DNA from: Panaeolus papilionaceus | Taxonomy: Eukaryota; Basidiomycota; Agaricomycetes; Agaricales | Length of the DNA: 64,000 nt | Direction: 5' to 3' | NCBI GenBank assembly: GCA_015501605.1 | Contig: JADNRZ010000018.1 | Span: forward strand, 620,001 to 684,000 | Part shown: piece by piece, positions 22,601 to 34,697 of the stretch | Layout of the letters: each line of letters starts with the position of its first letter | How positions within the stretch are numbered: position 1 is the first letter of the stretch | Program-made: the position numbers and the translations under genes | The notes under the pieces: generated by a model | What the model was told of the DNA's origin: nothing | Seen by the model: the letters and a program-made list of their open reading frames with translations, nothing else | Databases searched by the model: none

Positions 22601-24762
22601 GGTTGAGGGTTAAGCTGAGGTACGAGTCAAGCAGTCGGCTGGCTGTTGGGGGTGCTCCAGCTCGAAATATCAAGCCTTTTAATAGGAAAACACCACAGAG
22701 CCTGACGCTAATGCTCACCGGGAAAGACTAGACCACTTCGAGTGTTCGAACTTCGAACAAAAGAAAAAGAAAACGCGTACCGAGCAAGTCAACTTGATTA
22801 TTTCATCGTGTATCAATTGACGTAATTCATTTTACTTTCATTTCGCTTTCTGTTCTGTATGTTAGATGCAAACGCGGGATGTTAAATAAATTAAATATCA
22901 GGTTTAGCTCCAAGCCAGCTTTCAGACCATCGATAAAAGCGGGCTGTGGATATCGTCACTTGAGGGTCAAGTAAGCACCGAGCAGACAATTCATCATGAA
23001 TCGTTCATTTAAAAGGTCGGTTCTCCTCCGAATCTCTTCAGAGTGTCTCCAAGACTAACTGAGCGCCAAGTTGCACCCGATTTACTTTAAAAAACGTGCT
23101 GGATAATGACGGTGTACCTCCGGAAATTTGACACTCAATGCCACCCAATACCCAACACTCAACGGAAACACGAACTCACATATCGAAAAAAAAAGAAGAC
23201 TGGTACGATGGTACACTTTGTGTCTTTTGTAGGAGTACGAGTGATTATAGTATCGTATCGTAATATGGGTGTCTGATAATCAGTGAGTGCAAGGGATCCG
23301 AACAGAGACCCTGAGTTTCGACGAAGACGAAACCAAACGATAATCGAGAAAAACTGAGTCCCATCGGGAGCGCACCAAGTCCTAACCAAGTTCGAATCGC
23401 ACCCCAATTATCAAATGTCGCTCGAAAAGAAGGAATTCGTCGAAGGCACATCCCATACCCTCGAAACACATGCAACCGATGCCTAACGCAAAGTGCCATC
23501 CGCCTGTCCCGATATGCTGGATCCATCGATCCTTGGTGGTCCAGGTTGGACCGATGGGCGACCGGAGGAGGCAAAATGTGCAAGGGCTGGGGTTGAAGGC
23601 GAGGAGAGTGAAGACGGAAATGGGGGGATGATGAGGATGTGTTTTCGTAAGTAATCGTGTTTTCGTGGTCATATCTTTGCATTTATGTGTACCTAGACCT
23701 AACACCCATAGTACCCAACACCAATTTCATCACAAGCTCAAGCTCAAGCTCACAACAAAAACGGGTCAACCTGAGAAAGTCGATAAAAAATCTGATTATA
23801 CACGTACGAAATCTTGGGTTTAACATGAAAATGAAATGGGTAGCAAGTCGTGGTCAAAGTCGGGTATGTATAATAAAATAAGTAAAATAACACAGGGAGG
23901 CGAACTTGGTAATAAAGTTGGGGTCAACATGAAGGTGAATATGAAGTGGGGAAAGGGCTACTGGCGCGGTGGAAGGAAGGGGGAGGTGAAGAAAGCAAAA
24001 GTAAAATATAACACTAACACTACTGAAAGGAAAAAAATATATGATCAGCACCATGAAGACCAATTTTAAAAAGGGTGACAACAGTATAAACAAGTGGTAT
24101 CAAAAAAAGAGTATCAACGTTATAAGGCAAAGTCAAAGAAAGAGAGAGAAGAGGAGGAGGTCAGAAAAGGGACACGTCGAGTATGCCATCCTTCCTCCCA
24201 AAAAAGGGGGCTCCCTTTCGTCTAAATAAAAAAACGCAGAAAATTCAAAGAAAAAAAAGCTTCATGGTGGTTAAAGGCATATGGGCATGAGGGAGTGAGG
24301 GGATCGTAAAGTCAACAATGATTGTGAATTGAATATTGAGTGTGCAAGTGTGCAAGTGAGAAGGATGAGGGCGAGGGCGAGAGAGGTTAAATAAAAAATA
24401 AGAGGAGTTGAATTAAGGGCAAGGGGGAGGGCATGCGTCAAACCATGTCACAAATTCAAAACGTCGTCAGTGAGTCCATCCATCCACCCATGTCCATCAT
24501 AAGCAGACTATATGCGCCCGGTCCAGCACAACCCGACAAAAGGATGAAAAAAGGATGATATAAATAATAAAATAATAAGACAGACACCATGGTCTACACC
24601 GTTCAACATTATGAATTTGAAATGGATTGAAGTGAGTTAAACCACCTCCCTCCGTGCCTCCTCCCTTCACATATCCTCTTCTCTTCTCTTCGCATCATCA
24701 ACACCAACAAAGAATCAAGTCAAATAAAATAAAATAAAAAGAAAAAAGAAAATCAACAATCA
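22601..24762. other. Intergenic region containing an oxygenase relic
   Basis: About 2.2 kb. Open frames on both strands are short and of low complexity; from 23850 to 24750 the sequence is purine-rich and repetitive, probably including the 3' UTR of the gene ending at 24763. The only recognisable coding trace is the relic at 23485-23650. Confidence 0.5.
23485..23650 (+). pseudogene. Relic of a 2-oxoglutarate/Fe(II) oxygenase C-terminus
   Basis: The plus strand reads NAKCHPPVPICWIHRSLVVQ, then VGPMGDRRR, corresponding to NAKGHPPVPIYWINP and VAQVGPVGDRRNRG at the C-terminus of the oxygenase gene at 33024-34697. About 60 bases of the intact gene, between WINP and the VAQVGP block, are missing. 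The frame ends early, and no upstream domain with the iron ligands was found. It is a broken duplicate on the opposite strand, about 10 kb from the intact gene. Confidence 0.7.
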
Positions 24763-26817
24763 TTACATCCCTCCATACGCATCATCCTGATCATAAAGGG
24801 TATACGAAGACGTAGGACGCGCTTGTCTCGCTTGTCCACTCGCTCCACCTGCATTCCTCTGACCAACCGTCGCACTTCCTGTCTTCACGGCACCACCGCT
24901 ATTGCTTTCACTCCTGTTAACACCATCATCATTAACACCCCTCACACCATGAGACAACCCAGAACCACTCGCCGAAACCCGACTCGTACTCGTCGTACTC
25001 GTCCCTTCCACACCCAACCGCACAGTCGTGGTTGTCTTATGATCACCCACCGCAGGCCTATACTGCCCATCATCTACATACGCAGGCGGGGGCGCTTCAT
25101 CACCTACATGGTCTTCAGCCGCATCTCGCCTTCTTGACCCACCCGCACCAGAACCAGCGCCAGAACCAGAGTCAGACCCAGAAGAACCAGAGACGGCAGT
25201 GCTATTCAGCGCCACTGCATCCTGGTTCGCAAGCCTCAAACTCAACTGCTGTTTCTCACTCAACACCGTCGTCCTATCCTCACTCGCACTCGCATCGGAT
25301 GCACTCGAGCTAGTAGTATGTCCAACAGACGACGGCGCACCACTGCTACTCGCCGGGAACGGGTTCGGCAATCCACCACCATTCATCATCTCATGCTGCT
25401 GCTGCTGTGGGTGCATATGAGGCGCATACCCACCAGGCGCATACCCAGGATTATGATACCCATGTCCTTGAGGTCCAGGTCCAGGTCCATATCCATACGG
25501 ATTAGGCGCATATCCCTGATACGGCGCCCCATGTCCATGTCCATACCCCGCATGCTGCCCATGCCCATGCCCATAAGCCGCATACGCTCCCGGCCCATAA
25601 GTACCCGGAATCGGCGGAGCACCATACCCAGCCCCCTCATACTGCGCGCCATGGCCGTACGCATTAGGGGGTGGCAAGCCATACATCGCGCCTGGTCCCG
25701 AGGCCGGAGCAGGAGCAGCGGGGTAGCCTGCGTGGGTGGGTGGGTAGTGGCCCGCCGCGGAGCCTGCGGCGTAGGGCTGGAATGACCGGATAGATGCGTT
25801 GGATGCTTGAGGCGACGCCGAAGCTGCGTCCGAGTACGGGAATGCAGGGCGTGGAGGGGGCAGGTTTGACGTGTTAATCGTGGTCGTAGGCGAGGTGCGT
25901 TCTGCAGCTGGAGCGGGCGTAGCACCACCGCGGCGCTCGATCATGCTTGGAGGACGAGGAAGCTTTTTCTCGTTATTCTCGTCGAGCAGGACAGCTGATT
26001 TGCGGAAAGAGTCGGGGTCGAAGCGGTTGATTCTGCGTTTTCGGAGACGGCGCTGATAAAAGGGGTAAAAAGTGAACAAAATGTCAGGAGATGAAGGGGA
26101 TGAGATACATACCACAATAAACGCAACGATAAGACTGAGGACGATAATCCCTCCAATGGAACCCGCAATCGCACCGATGATGGTGCCAGTGCTGGATGAC
26201 CCGGTATCATCGTTATTCCCCGCCTTGGACGTATCAGCCGGGTTCGAAGGTAAGGGCGCGTTACTAGAGGGAGAAGAGGACGGGAGGGAACGGTCGAGGG
26301 TGGACGGGCTGGGTGTGGGAGTGAGAGGATCCGAGGACTGTTTTTGGGTGAATCGTAAATGAATAAATAAAAGTAATTTGCTAATAGAGTGAGGAGAGAA
26401 AACGCACAGAGGGTAGCACGGGAGGCGGGATAACGGGAGGAGGGATGATGGGGGTTGGGGTGCTCGCAGTGGAGGGGGTAGCGGATGAGGGGACGCTAGC
26501 GACGGATGAGGGGCTGGGGGTGACACTAGGCACAGACGAGGGCAGAGTGGACGGGGTGGGGCGAACCGGGATGAGAGGGGGCCTCACAGGGGGAGTGGTG
26601 GTAGGTCGGGCAGGGGTTGGAGTCGCTGTGGCGGGTGTTGTAATCAGTAATAGTAACAATAAAAAAGAAGGGAGAGAAGAGGGAAATACACACGTCTAAC
26701 AGGTGCTGGCGTCGTCGTCGTTGCTGACCCCGCTCTCTGCCGCTTTTGCAACTCATTTTCTTGTCGGTTGTGATGCAGTGCTCGTCGGTGGAGGTGTTGG
26801 TCGAAGTGGAAGTTCAT
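24763..26817 (-). CDS. Single-pass membrane protein with mucin-like ectodomain and Gly/Tyr/Pro/His-rich tail (pair member 1)
   Basis: Spliced model of 618 residues: exons 26817-26694, 26625-26408, 26337-26113, 26052-24763. The N-terminal 165 residues are almost all Ser, Thr and Pro (a mucin-like, probably O-glycosylated ectodomain); no clear signal peptide is present. One membrane helix (about residues 166-189, TIIGAIAGSIGGIIVLSLIV) is followed directly by RRLRKRR, so the tail is cytoplasmic. The tail has the block KSAVLLDENNEKKLPRPPSM, a long low-complexity region with GYGHGHG-like repeats, and ends in DDAYGG. Both the SAVLL...PRPPSMIE block and the C-terminal DAYGG are shared with the divergent gene at 30321-32182. 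It looks like a wall-stress sensor-type protein, but no known family was recognised. Confidence 0.72.
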
Positions 26818-27421
26818 TTTTGAGGGTTTGAGAAAAGACTAGGCAGGTATGGAGAATCGAATGAAAGAGAAATATTGTATGATGACACAGAGAAATTGGG
26901 GTCGTCTCGTCTCGTAGAGGCAGAGAGATAGCCCAGAAAGAAAGAAACCAAGTACGTGTTCTTGGGTGGAGCGGTTGTTCAAGTATGTAACTGATGTAAC
27001 GAGCGATACGGTTTAGTTTAGCTAGCTTAACCAACTAAAACCAGGAAAAAACGAGAGGAAGGTCAAAAACGAGGGTATATAAAGAACGAGTGGAAGGGAG
27101 AGAGGTTTAGCAGACGGAGCCCTTGAGCTTAGTGTGTACTCGTCGTTTCTTCTCTAGAGGACAATGATGATGAGGAGGGTTGGGGGAAAAGCTGGCTGAG
27201 CCCTGCGATGAAGAACCGTGGGAGGATTTGGGGTGTGGTATCACGCGATCTTTGGTTGTGAGGCAACCACCGCAGGGAATTTCAGCTTTACCCGATGTAG
27301 GTGTTGTTAAGTGGGAAAGCGAGTAAGAATAGGTGGATTATTGTTGTTCTAAGTAAGTATAGGGGTTTTGAGCAGTATTTATTGTAAGTCTTCACTATGT
27401 TATTATCCACTTCTCTCTTCT

Positions 27422-27447
27422 CTCCTCCTCCTCCTCCTCCTCCTCCT
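27422..27447. repeat. CTC trinucleotide microsatellite
   Basis: About eight uninterrupted CTC units lie in the leader-distal part of the intergenic region. Confidence 0.9.
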
Positions 27448-27959
27448 ACTTCCAATCCACTTCTCATCCTCGAATTATCACATGACAGCATAGTGATTAT
27501 TGCACCCATAATTTATTTTAATTGAACATCAATTAAATTCCCACTTGATCCGATGATTATCAGAGCTATAGCTCCACATGGCTGTCCTCGAAGCCTTGTT
27601 CTTTCTTTCTTTGAATTTTTCTGCTTGTATGGGTGGAGTCTGAACTATGACATAGTTCTTGACCTCTTATATACTAGAAATGGAGATCGTCCAAGTGAAT
27701 ACATAAAGAAGTTAGAGTAGGATGGGCCAACATTGGGTGGCTTTCCGTAGCATTTAGGATTCTAGATAAAATTCCAGACCTGTAAGCGAGCGGACTCTGA
27801 ATATTTAGTATTTAGCACTCTAAACCACAGGACACAACGAAAATCAACACGAATTTGATGAAGATGGAGCTCATTGCAGGAAGAATGCCAAAAGTGGTCG
27901 AGGGCCATCAAGGAATTACCTTTTTCATACACGACAACAGTCTGAAATGTAGTTTTCAA

Positions 27960-27991
27960 TCTGGAAGAGGGGTCCTGAGCCCTCTTCCAGA
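27960..27991. repeat. Perfect 12-base hairpin
   Basis: TCTGGAAGAGGG, an eight-base loop GTCCTGAG, then CCCTCTTCCAGA, the exact reverse complement. Long intergenic hairpins of this kind can be footprints of transposons or structured RNA. There is no T-run after it, as would be expected for a terminator. Confidence 0.8.
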
Positions 27992-28978
27992 CTAAAATTT
28001 GGAATTGGGTATGTTTGCTCCACTCGTCCCCATTAAGGCTGCGGCATCTCGGCTAACGTCAAGTTTGAACGTTTTTGGATGTTTAGAATCAAAATCTAGG
28101 ATCCTAAACGCTACGGAAAGTCATCCATTCATTTCAATTGCGATGATTGAAATTTCATTCAGTGAGAAGATGATGATTATGGGGTAATGACAAACTATGA
28201 TTACGACAACTAAGTAATACTACCGAGCGTTAGCGTTCTCGCATCATGAACGCTAAGTAAACGCGCGTCAAAAGTCGTTATGGTTCTGCATATTCAAAAC
28301 ATAACCAGAGGCTTGTAAAAGCGGCATTTTACATTATATCCTCCTGGTTGAAGTGATGAACCATTCTCCACCCATCCCCTCCCTGCATTCTCTTCTGTCC
28401 ATGACTCAGACAACGCACCATCACATCACCCCGAAGCCCCCGTACGTGCGTGCCGCGGATTTTCCACGACGCTGGGCGGGGATGGTAATTTACCGCATAT
28501 TACAGGGGGAGATTGTTGGGCGCCACTATTGCGTAGCTTGGAGACAAATTGTGGACTCACTTGGGTGGGTGTTTTCTATCTGAATCATATTGTGCTGTGC
28601 TATACTACTTGAGTACAAGTTCCCCGGTCTGGACGACGAAAGCAAGCATACACATACATGAGCATGGGCTTAGCGTGCATGAGCGCGCTCGAGTGCCCCA
28701 CTTAGTGCCATAGTCCATTAAGTATTAGCGCTAGCGCTAGTCTCAGGATGCACGTCTCCTTTCCCCACTCTCGCTGTACAGCGTACAAAGGCCCATCAGA
28801 ATAGTCTGATTCATGGAAAGTATCCTTGATTTATCATTGCATCGACTCTACTCTACGGAGCACAACGTACTGCCATGCCCGTCGGCGTAGCACCACAGCT
28901 TCAAGTAAAACGAAATGTAATGTAATGTCCATCAAAAAGCGCGCTCTACAGTCTACTTCAGACTTCCGATAGTAAAGG

Positions 28979-29006
28979 CGAACGAAACGAAACGAAACGA
29001 AACGAA
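28979..29006. repeat. ACGAA pentanucleotide microsatellite
   Basis: About five tandem ACGAA units. Confidence 0.85.
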
Positions 29007-30079
29007 CAGTCACACGACAGCTCCTGTAGTTGTCGAACGAAACAATCTAAATACTGTGCATACCGTGCTACACCTTGATTTGATTTGATTTGAAACGTGC
29101 ATATGAACGCACAGCAATCATATATACCCGTTCATCATGATCAGAAGAGAAGAGGCGAGAGGAGGGGAGGGGATACCGCACCTCGGTTTACACGCAGAAT
29201 TCCAATTCTAATATTATTCATACGAGTATGATTAGGAGGATATGGGAAATCTCCAAAAATCGGCAGTCGATGTTTATGGGCACCGATGAAGACAATTGAA
29301 AGCGAAGCAAGCACGGATGAGGCATGTAGGAGTACAAGACGACTTACATACCTACATACCTACTAGCATGAGGAGTGGAGCGAGAACAAGAACAACTTGA
29401 ACGAGAACAAGAGAGAAGGGACGAGGATCAAGAAGACCGGCCATAATTGACCGATACGGGGATGGTGAGACGCCGAGTGTAGCGGCGGCGGGAATGAAGC
29501 GGTAGTGTATGCAATTCTTAATTTCTTTAGTACTTTACACAGGAGAACACATGTACAAAAGTAAGTGAGCAGTACAAAATGTCCAGTCAAACACAAGCCA
29601 AAGGGCGGGATTATAACGGTCTGAACGGCGTCAAGGAGCGTCGAGTAAGTATAGATGGGAATTGAAGAAAACATACGACAGCTTTGATGCGACATGTTCC
29701 CGTGCTGCATGACAAGTTCGCAACGAGCATGCGAGATTTCACTCCAATGGTGGAGTATGATTACGATTATTGTGAGGCGGGAACTGTTGTTGTTGGGGAG
29801 GTGTGATCATGATTAAGGTGAGCTGTGCAGTTGATTTAAGGGCGGGTAAGGAAGAGAAATAAAGTGATGTAAAGCTATGAAAGGTGTATGAGCCGTCGTA
29901 TAATTTACATGACAATTTTCAAGAATCAATGTCAAAAAACAGACAGAATTCCTAAAAATAAAAGCTGGTAGACATGTGGATGTGAGTAAAAGGTGATCGA
30001 CTCTGTTGAATTTCCATTTTTATCAACAAGTGACAACGGTGTGCCTTTTTTCAACATCTGTCAGTTGCTACTATCATTA

Positions 30080-30127
30080 GACCCCTTGTTTTCTTTCCTT
30101 TTCCCCTTTTCCTTCTTTTTCCCTCGT
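30080..30127 (+). promoter_or_regulatory. Pyrimidine-rich promoter tract
   Basis: A nearly pure C/T stretch about 200 bases before the ATG at 30321, followed by CAACC/CCAAC-rich leader sequence. CT-rich blocks just upstream of the transcription start are typical of well-expressed fungal genes. Confidence 0.4.
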
Positions 30128-30320
30128 TGTACTACACCTTTACTCGACGTTAACTCAACGTTCAAGTCCATCCTCATCGACATCCCCAACGTCCTTAGGG
30201 ATACTCACATTCTTTCTGCACTTACTCTCCTTATACCCCTTAACGACCTAGCAACCACAATTCAAACCAACCAATCAACAATCTAACCACCCAACTTCAC
30301 CCAACTAACCAACTTTAAAC

Positions 30321-32182
30321 ATGCCTGCATCTCACTCACTCGCCCACCGACGCGCCGTCGCCGCCATGCTCAAGCGCGACCCCCAAACAGGCTTCATCCC
30401 AACCGCCATCTTCGGAGACCCACCCATCCCCGACGTCACCAGCACACCAGGCGGCCCAGGAGGTGACGACGATACCACGTCCCTCCCTACTTCTACCCCT
30501 ACACCAGCTGCCCCGACGAGCAGCGATCCTCCTTCATCGACACTTCCCACTTCGTCCGTCGAGTCGACGAGTTCTACGCCGTCTGCGGCTCCTACGACAT
30601 CTGCTGATACACCCCGTCCTGCTGCGCCGACTACAACTGTATGTTTCTTTTTCTTGATTACAAAATTTAATAAAGATTGCGGGAGTACTGATAAACGAAT
30701 TATCAAAAATTTATCTAGACCCCACTTGTTGTGACAGGCAAAGCTACGACAGCTATTGTCACCAAGGCTTTGCCATCAACTACGTCCAGCTTGACTCCCA
30801 CCTCGAGCAGCACCAGTGTTACTGCGAATAATGACTCAACAGAGGGAATCAGCACTGGCGCTGTTGTGGGTGGAATTGGAGCCGGTATCGTTGCTATTGC
30901 GGCGATCGGTTTCGCGGCGGCTTATTTTGTGGTATGTCTCATTCATTTTTTACGTCTTTATTTATTTCATTTTGTCAACTTCTTTTCCATTTTTCCTTCA
31001 ATTATTTTTTTTTCCGTCCCCATCTCTAAACCCACAACTTACGATGTCTTGTTCACCTAACAGCGCCGCGCAAAACGCAAGGGACCATCCGAAGACCATT
31101 TCGAGCCTTCCTCTTTCCGCAGATCCGCCGTACTCCTCAACGACCCCCGCCCGCCAAGCATGATCGAGAACCGCAATGCTGGAAACCCCCCAACCACTCC
31201 CTATGGCTCTGGTGGAGCTCCCGCCCCATACCCCGCCAGCGAATACAGCTACACAGAACCCAACGGCGCAGGCTATGGTGCCCAACCCTACCAATCCTTC
31301 GCTCCAGGTCAGGTTGTAGGCCCCGGTGGATACGCTCAGCCCAGCCCATTCTCGCCCTCTGCACCATATGGGTATTATAACGAGACTGAATATTATTCGC
31401 AAGTTCAACCGATGAACCCTGCTGCGCCTGGCATGGGCATGGTGGGCACTTATCCAGTGTTGACGCGTCAGCCGTCTGCGGGGGCGCAGTATGGGTATCC
31501 TCAGCAGGGGTATGCACAGGGACAGCAAGGGCATGATCCCCTTCCGCATGAACATGCCCCAGCGGGTGATTATGTTGACCTAGATAGGTCCAGTGTCTCG
31601 CCGTTCCAGGCCCAGCAGTATGCTGAGATTTCGAGGAGACTGAATACGGAGGTTCCGATGGGTCAACAACCACAAGAGATGGATAGGGATCTGCCACCTG
31701 TTCCTCCCAAGGAGGCCGCAACAGACCCATTCGCGAGTGCCCCGCCAAGTCCCGCCCCTAGCATGCCTGCGCCAGCGATGGTCAACCCTCATGACCGTAC
31801 AGTGTCGCCTCCTTCTCCCAGTTACGACAACGGCCGTCCATCTCAAGATAGCTTCCGCGCCCCAACCGGTCCTCAGGACATGGACTTCCCCATCCCCCCT
31901 CCGTCCCCTGTGCTTTCTGTATCGAGGTATGACGGCCAGAGGGTGGAGAGTATGCCGCCGGTGCTGAATTTGAATTTGGAGAACCGTCCGATGAGCTTTG
32001 GTGTTGCGAATGCGGGGAGTGCGAATGGTGGACCTGCACCGGCTGTGCCGGTGTTGGCTCAGGCTGTGCCTATCCAGAAGTCGAGTCCGTTGGCGCAACC
32101 ACCTCAGCAGCAGGGACAGGGAGACGCGAAGAAGCGCGCTGCGTCGATTTATGATCCCGAGGATGCGTATGGTGGATTTTAG
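30321..32182 (+). CDS. Single-pass membrane protein with mucin-like ectodomain and Gly/Tyr/Pro-rich tail (pair member 2)
   Basis: Spliced model of 549 residues: exons 30321-30638, 30719-30931, 31064-32182. The ectodomain is rich in Ser, Thr and Pro (about residues 40-150). One membrane helix (about residues 154-177, AVVGGIGAGIVAIAAIGFAA) leads into RRAKRKG and the cytoplasmic tail. The tail starts with FRRSAVLLNDPRPPSMIENR, nearly the same as in the gene at 24763-26817, then Tyr/Gly/Pro-rich sequence, and ends YDPEDAYGGF. The exon junction just after the membrane helix (FVV|RR) is also conserved between the two. They are ancient paralogues in divergent orientation. The function is unknown; conserved tail motifs flanking disordered sequence suggest docking of a cytoplasmic partner. 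Confidence 0.75.
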
Positions 32183-33023
32183 AGCGTAAACCTAGAGGTG
32201 ATTGATTGATTTTATTGGTATTTAAACAAGTAAAATCTGCCTGTCTGTCTGTCTGGATATTTGTTGGTTTTGATTTTGGAGTAGAAAAGGATTTAAAGTA
32301 AAGTAAATACATACCTGTTTAAAGAATACCCCCTTCCCCTGTCTTGTTCCCGTTCCCGTCTCTTGTTTTTTCTCCGACTCCTCATTTTCCCTCTTCCTAT
32401 CTTACACATTCCTCTCATCTCATGCTCTCTTCTTGTTTCAGTTTTTTTTTTACGCATATAGTCATGCTACCTACCCCATGACATGATCCCCTCTTCTCTC
32501 TCTCTCTCCTCTCCTCCCTATTTCCATCTTGATGCATAGTTCATCATTCCCAATTTCGTGGATTCGAATACCCTTTCCCTTCTACCCTTTTCCTCATTGA
32601 TTGATTGATTGGTTTATTGCTTTCTTTCTATGTCTGGCGTAGTCCTCCCTCCCTCTTGCCCTCCTTTACTCCTCTTCCTCAGCCCCTCCTTCACCTTCAT
32701 CTCTCCCTTTAAAACACACTATACGCTATGCTACGCGTAGAATTGCACCCAGACTCGCTATGTATGTAGATATGACATCTCAAGTAGTATGTCGTAGGTA
32801 TACGCTGGCGTGCGCGATTGGTGGTGCTTTTTTCTTTTTTTTTTACTTTTCTGAATTTATATCCGCTTTTTTTGATGTTGAAAATTTTTGGGAAGAATAT
32901 ACTTGTGTCTTACTACTGCGTTTGTGATTTTTGTGGTTCATGTTATGAGGCCTAGGAAGCAAGGGGGGACAGAGAAATTCGATTGGATTGTGGATATGGA
33001 TACATAAATTCAAGACATGGGTA
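32183..33023. other. Convergent intergenic region
   Basis: About 840 bases between two converging genes, largely C/T-rich with several T runs. It presumably holds both 3' UTRs and polyadenylation sites. No gene seen. Confidence 0.5.
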
Positions 33024-34697
33024 CTATGAAAACACATAATCACCCTCATCGAATTGCATTTTTGCCTCCCCCTTTTTCACAATCCCCTCTTGCACACCTC
33101 GATTCCTCCGATCACCCACAGGTCCAACCTGAGCCACTAATGCAATCTCCCCGTATATATACCCAACCTCAGCCTCGCAGTCTGATGCATACGCATAAGG
33201 AGACCCCACCTTCGTTAACTGCGCATGTGCGGGGTTGATCCAGTATATCGGGACAGGCGGGTGGCCCTTTGCGTTTGGAATCGACCGACGGCCCCATTTC
33301 CTCGTCCTGCCGTGGGTTTGCTTCGATAGATTCAACAAATCCGTACCTACACTCGTAAGTCCCTCACCGCGTTCTAAATCTAGATCTTTGACGATCCGCG
33401 TCGCCTTTATCTCCTCTACATCATCTTCCAACTCTCGCTTTTTTATCCCATTAATATCGAAATACGTCCCGGACGGTTGGAGAATCTGATCAGTCATGTA
33501 CTTCACACGGTGCTTATTCCGATACGTGAATTCGTAGAAGAGCCTTGGGGTAACCGTTAAACCTAGGAGGTTGAACGCGGAGAGGAGGCGCGCGTCGGGG
33601 CCTTTGAGAGCGCCGAGTTGGAAGAGGTCTGCGACGGAGGTGCGGGTTTGATGTGTGTCGAGCTCGAGGGGGTAGCGGTGTGCGAGCTTGTAGGCGATGA
33701 GCCCCCCATTGGATAGGAACGGGGGGTGGGAGAGCAGGGAGGCGAGGGCGGATGTGAGGGTGTGTAAAGCGGAGGAGTGCAGCTGCAGCCTAGGATTAGA
33801 GGGAGAGGGGGTGGACGGGGTGGTGAAGTAGAGGAGGTAGGTGAGTGTGATGCGGTATCCGGATATGACGGGTGTGACTTCGTGCTCGACGTCGCTGTAG
33901 AATGCGGCGAATGCGACTCGGATGGGATTTTTTTCTTTCGATGGGTCTTTATTGAGGACAGCGGTCTGAGACGCTGACGCCTCGGGTGAAGTGCTATCGC
34001 TTGATGTAGTTTCTATAATATTCTCGACTCCCCGAGAGACAGCAGTAGCAGCATCGATCGTCCACTCCTGATCCGTATGTCGAATGATCAAGTTCCCTCC
34101 CTCATGAGGCGTAGGGAGCACCACAACCAACGACCCAAACATCTCACTCCCCTGCGGCGTATCCACATGCGGCTTAAAAAACGATCCGGGGCCGTATACG
34201 TTCAACTTGTACATCTGGAGCCGTATCCCCAGCCCCGGGTGCATATCGCCATTGAAGAAGTCGCGGGTGAGGATATCGAGGATGCCATATGCTTCGGGGG
34301 AGAACTGCGTGGCGAAGTGGGATGCGTCAAGTTTGTAGGCTTTGCGGTAGGTTGGGTCTATGATCTTTTGGCCATTCAACCCGAATGAGGCGGGTTGGCA
34401 TGCGGAGGTGAGGGATTGGAGGGAGGAGGGAGAAGGAGAGGAGAAGTCGACGAATCTTTGGGTGGTTGTTAGAATCTGGGTTTGCTCATGGAACCTATCA
34501 TATGGATGTGCTCACCCTGCTTCACCTGCTTCTGAGCAGTAGAAAAGCACTGTTTCGTTCGAGCTGAGGGGAAAAGTTCCAGAGATATACGGTGCGCATG
34601 CATGTGTGGATAACTCGACTGTTTCACATAGTTTCGAGATGTCCTTAGACTGAGGCTCGGACGACGATGCAGGATCAAGAGATATGGACTCGAGCAT
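33024..34697 (-). CDS. 2-oxoglutarate/Fe(II)-dependent oxygenase, prolyl-4-hydroxylase-like
   Basis: Spliced model of 537 residues: exons 34697-34516 and 34455-33024. The start chosen is the Met of MLESISLD; a further in-frame ATG at 34835 exists but what lies between looks non-coding. Seen: the double-stranded beta-helix core with the iron-binding HxD (FFKPHVDTPQG), the strand SLVVVLPTPHEGGNLIIRH, and the distal His and 2-oxoglutarate Arg in DVEHEVTPVISGYRITLTY. These are the signature residues of the family. The long C-terminal extension ends ALVAQVGPVGDRRNRG. Basidiomycete proteins of this type are poorly studied; the substrate may be a protein Pro residue or a small molecule. No signal peptide, so probably cytosolic or nuclear. 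A broken copy of the C-terminus lies at 23485-23650. Confidence 0.82.

Larger units (their letters stand above)
26818..30320. other. Long non-coding region between divergent paralogues
   Basis: About 3.5 kb without a supported gene. It holds simple repeats (CTC tract 27422-27447, ACGAA tract 28979-29006), a perfect hairpin (27960-27991) and, close to the right gene, a pyrimidine-rich tract. Small open frames (up to 115 codons) are of low complexity. It presumably holds the promoters and leaders of both membrane-protein genes; a non-coding transcript cannot be excluded. Confidence 0.5.

Noticed and set aside
24823..25785. Plus-strand Arg/Ser-rich frames (up to 155 codons)
   Set aside because: Antisense shadows of the Gly/Tyr/His-rich tail exon of the membrane protein at 24763-26817.
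30998..32098. Minus-strand frames of 124-203 codons
   Set aside because: Antisense shadows of the repetitive tail exon of the gene at 30321-32182.
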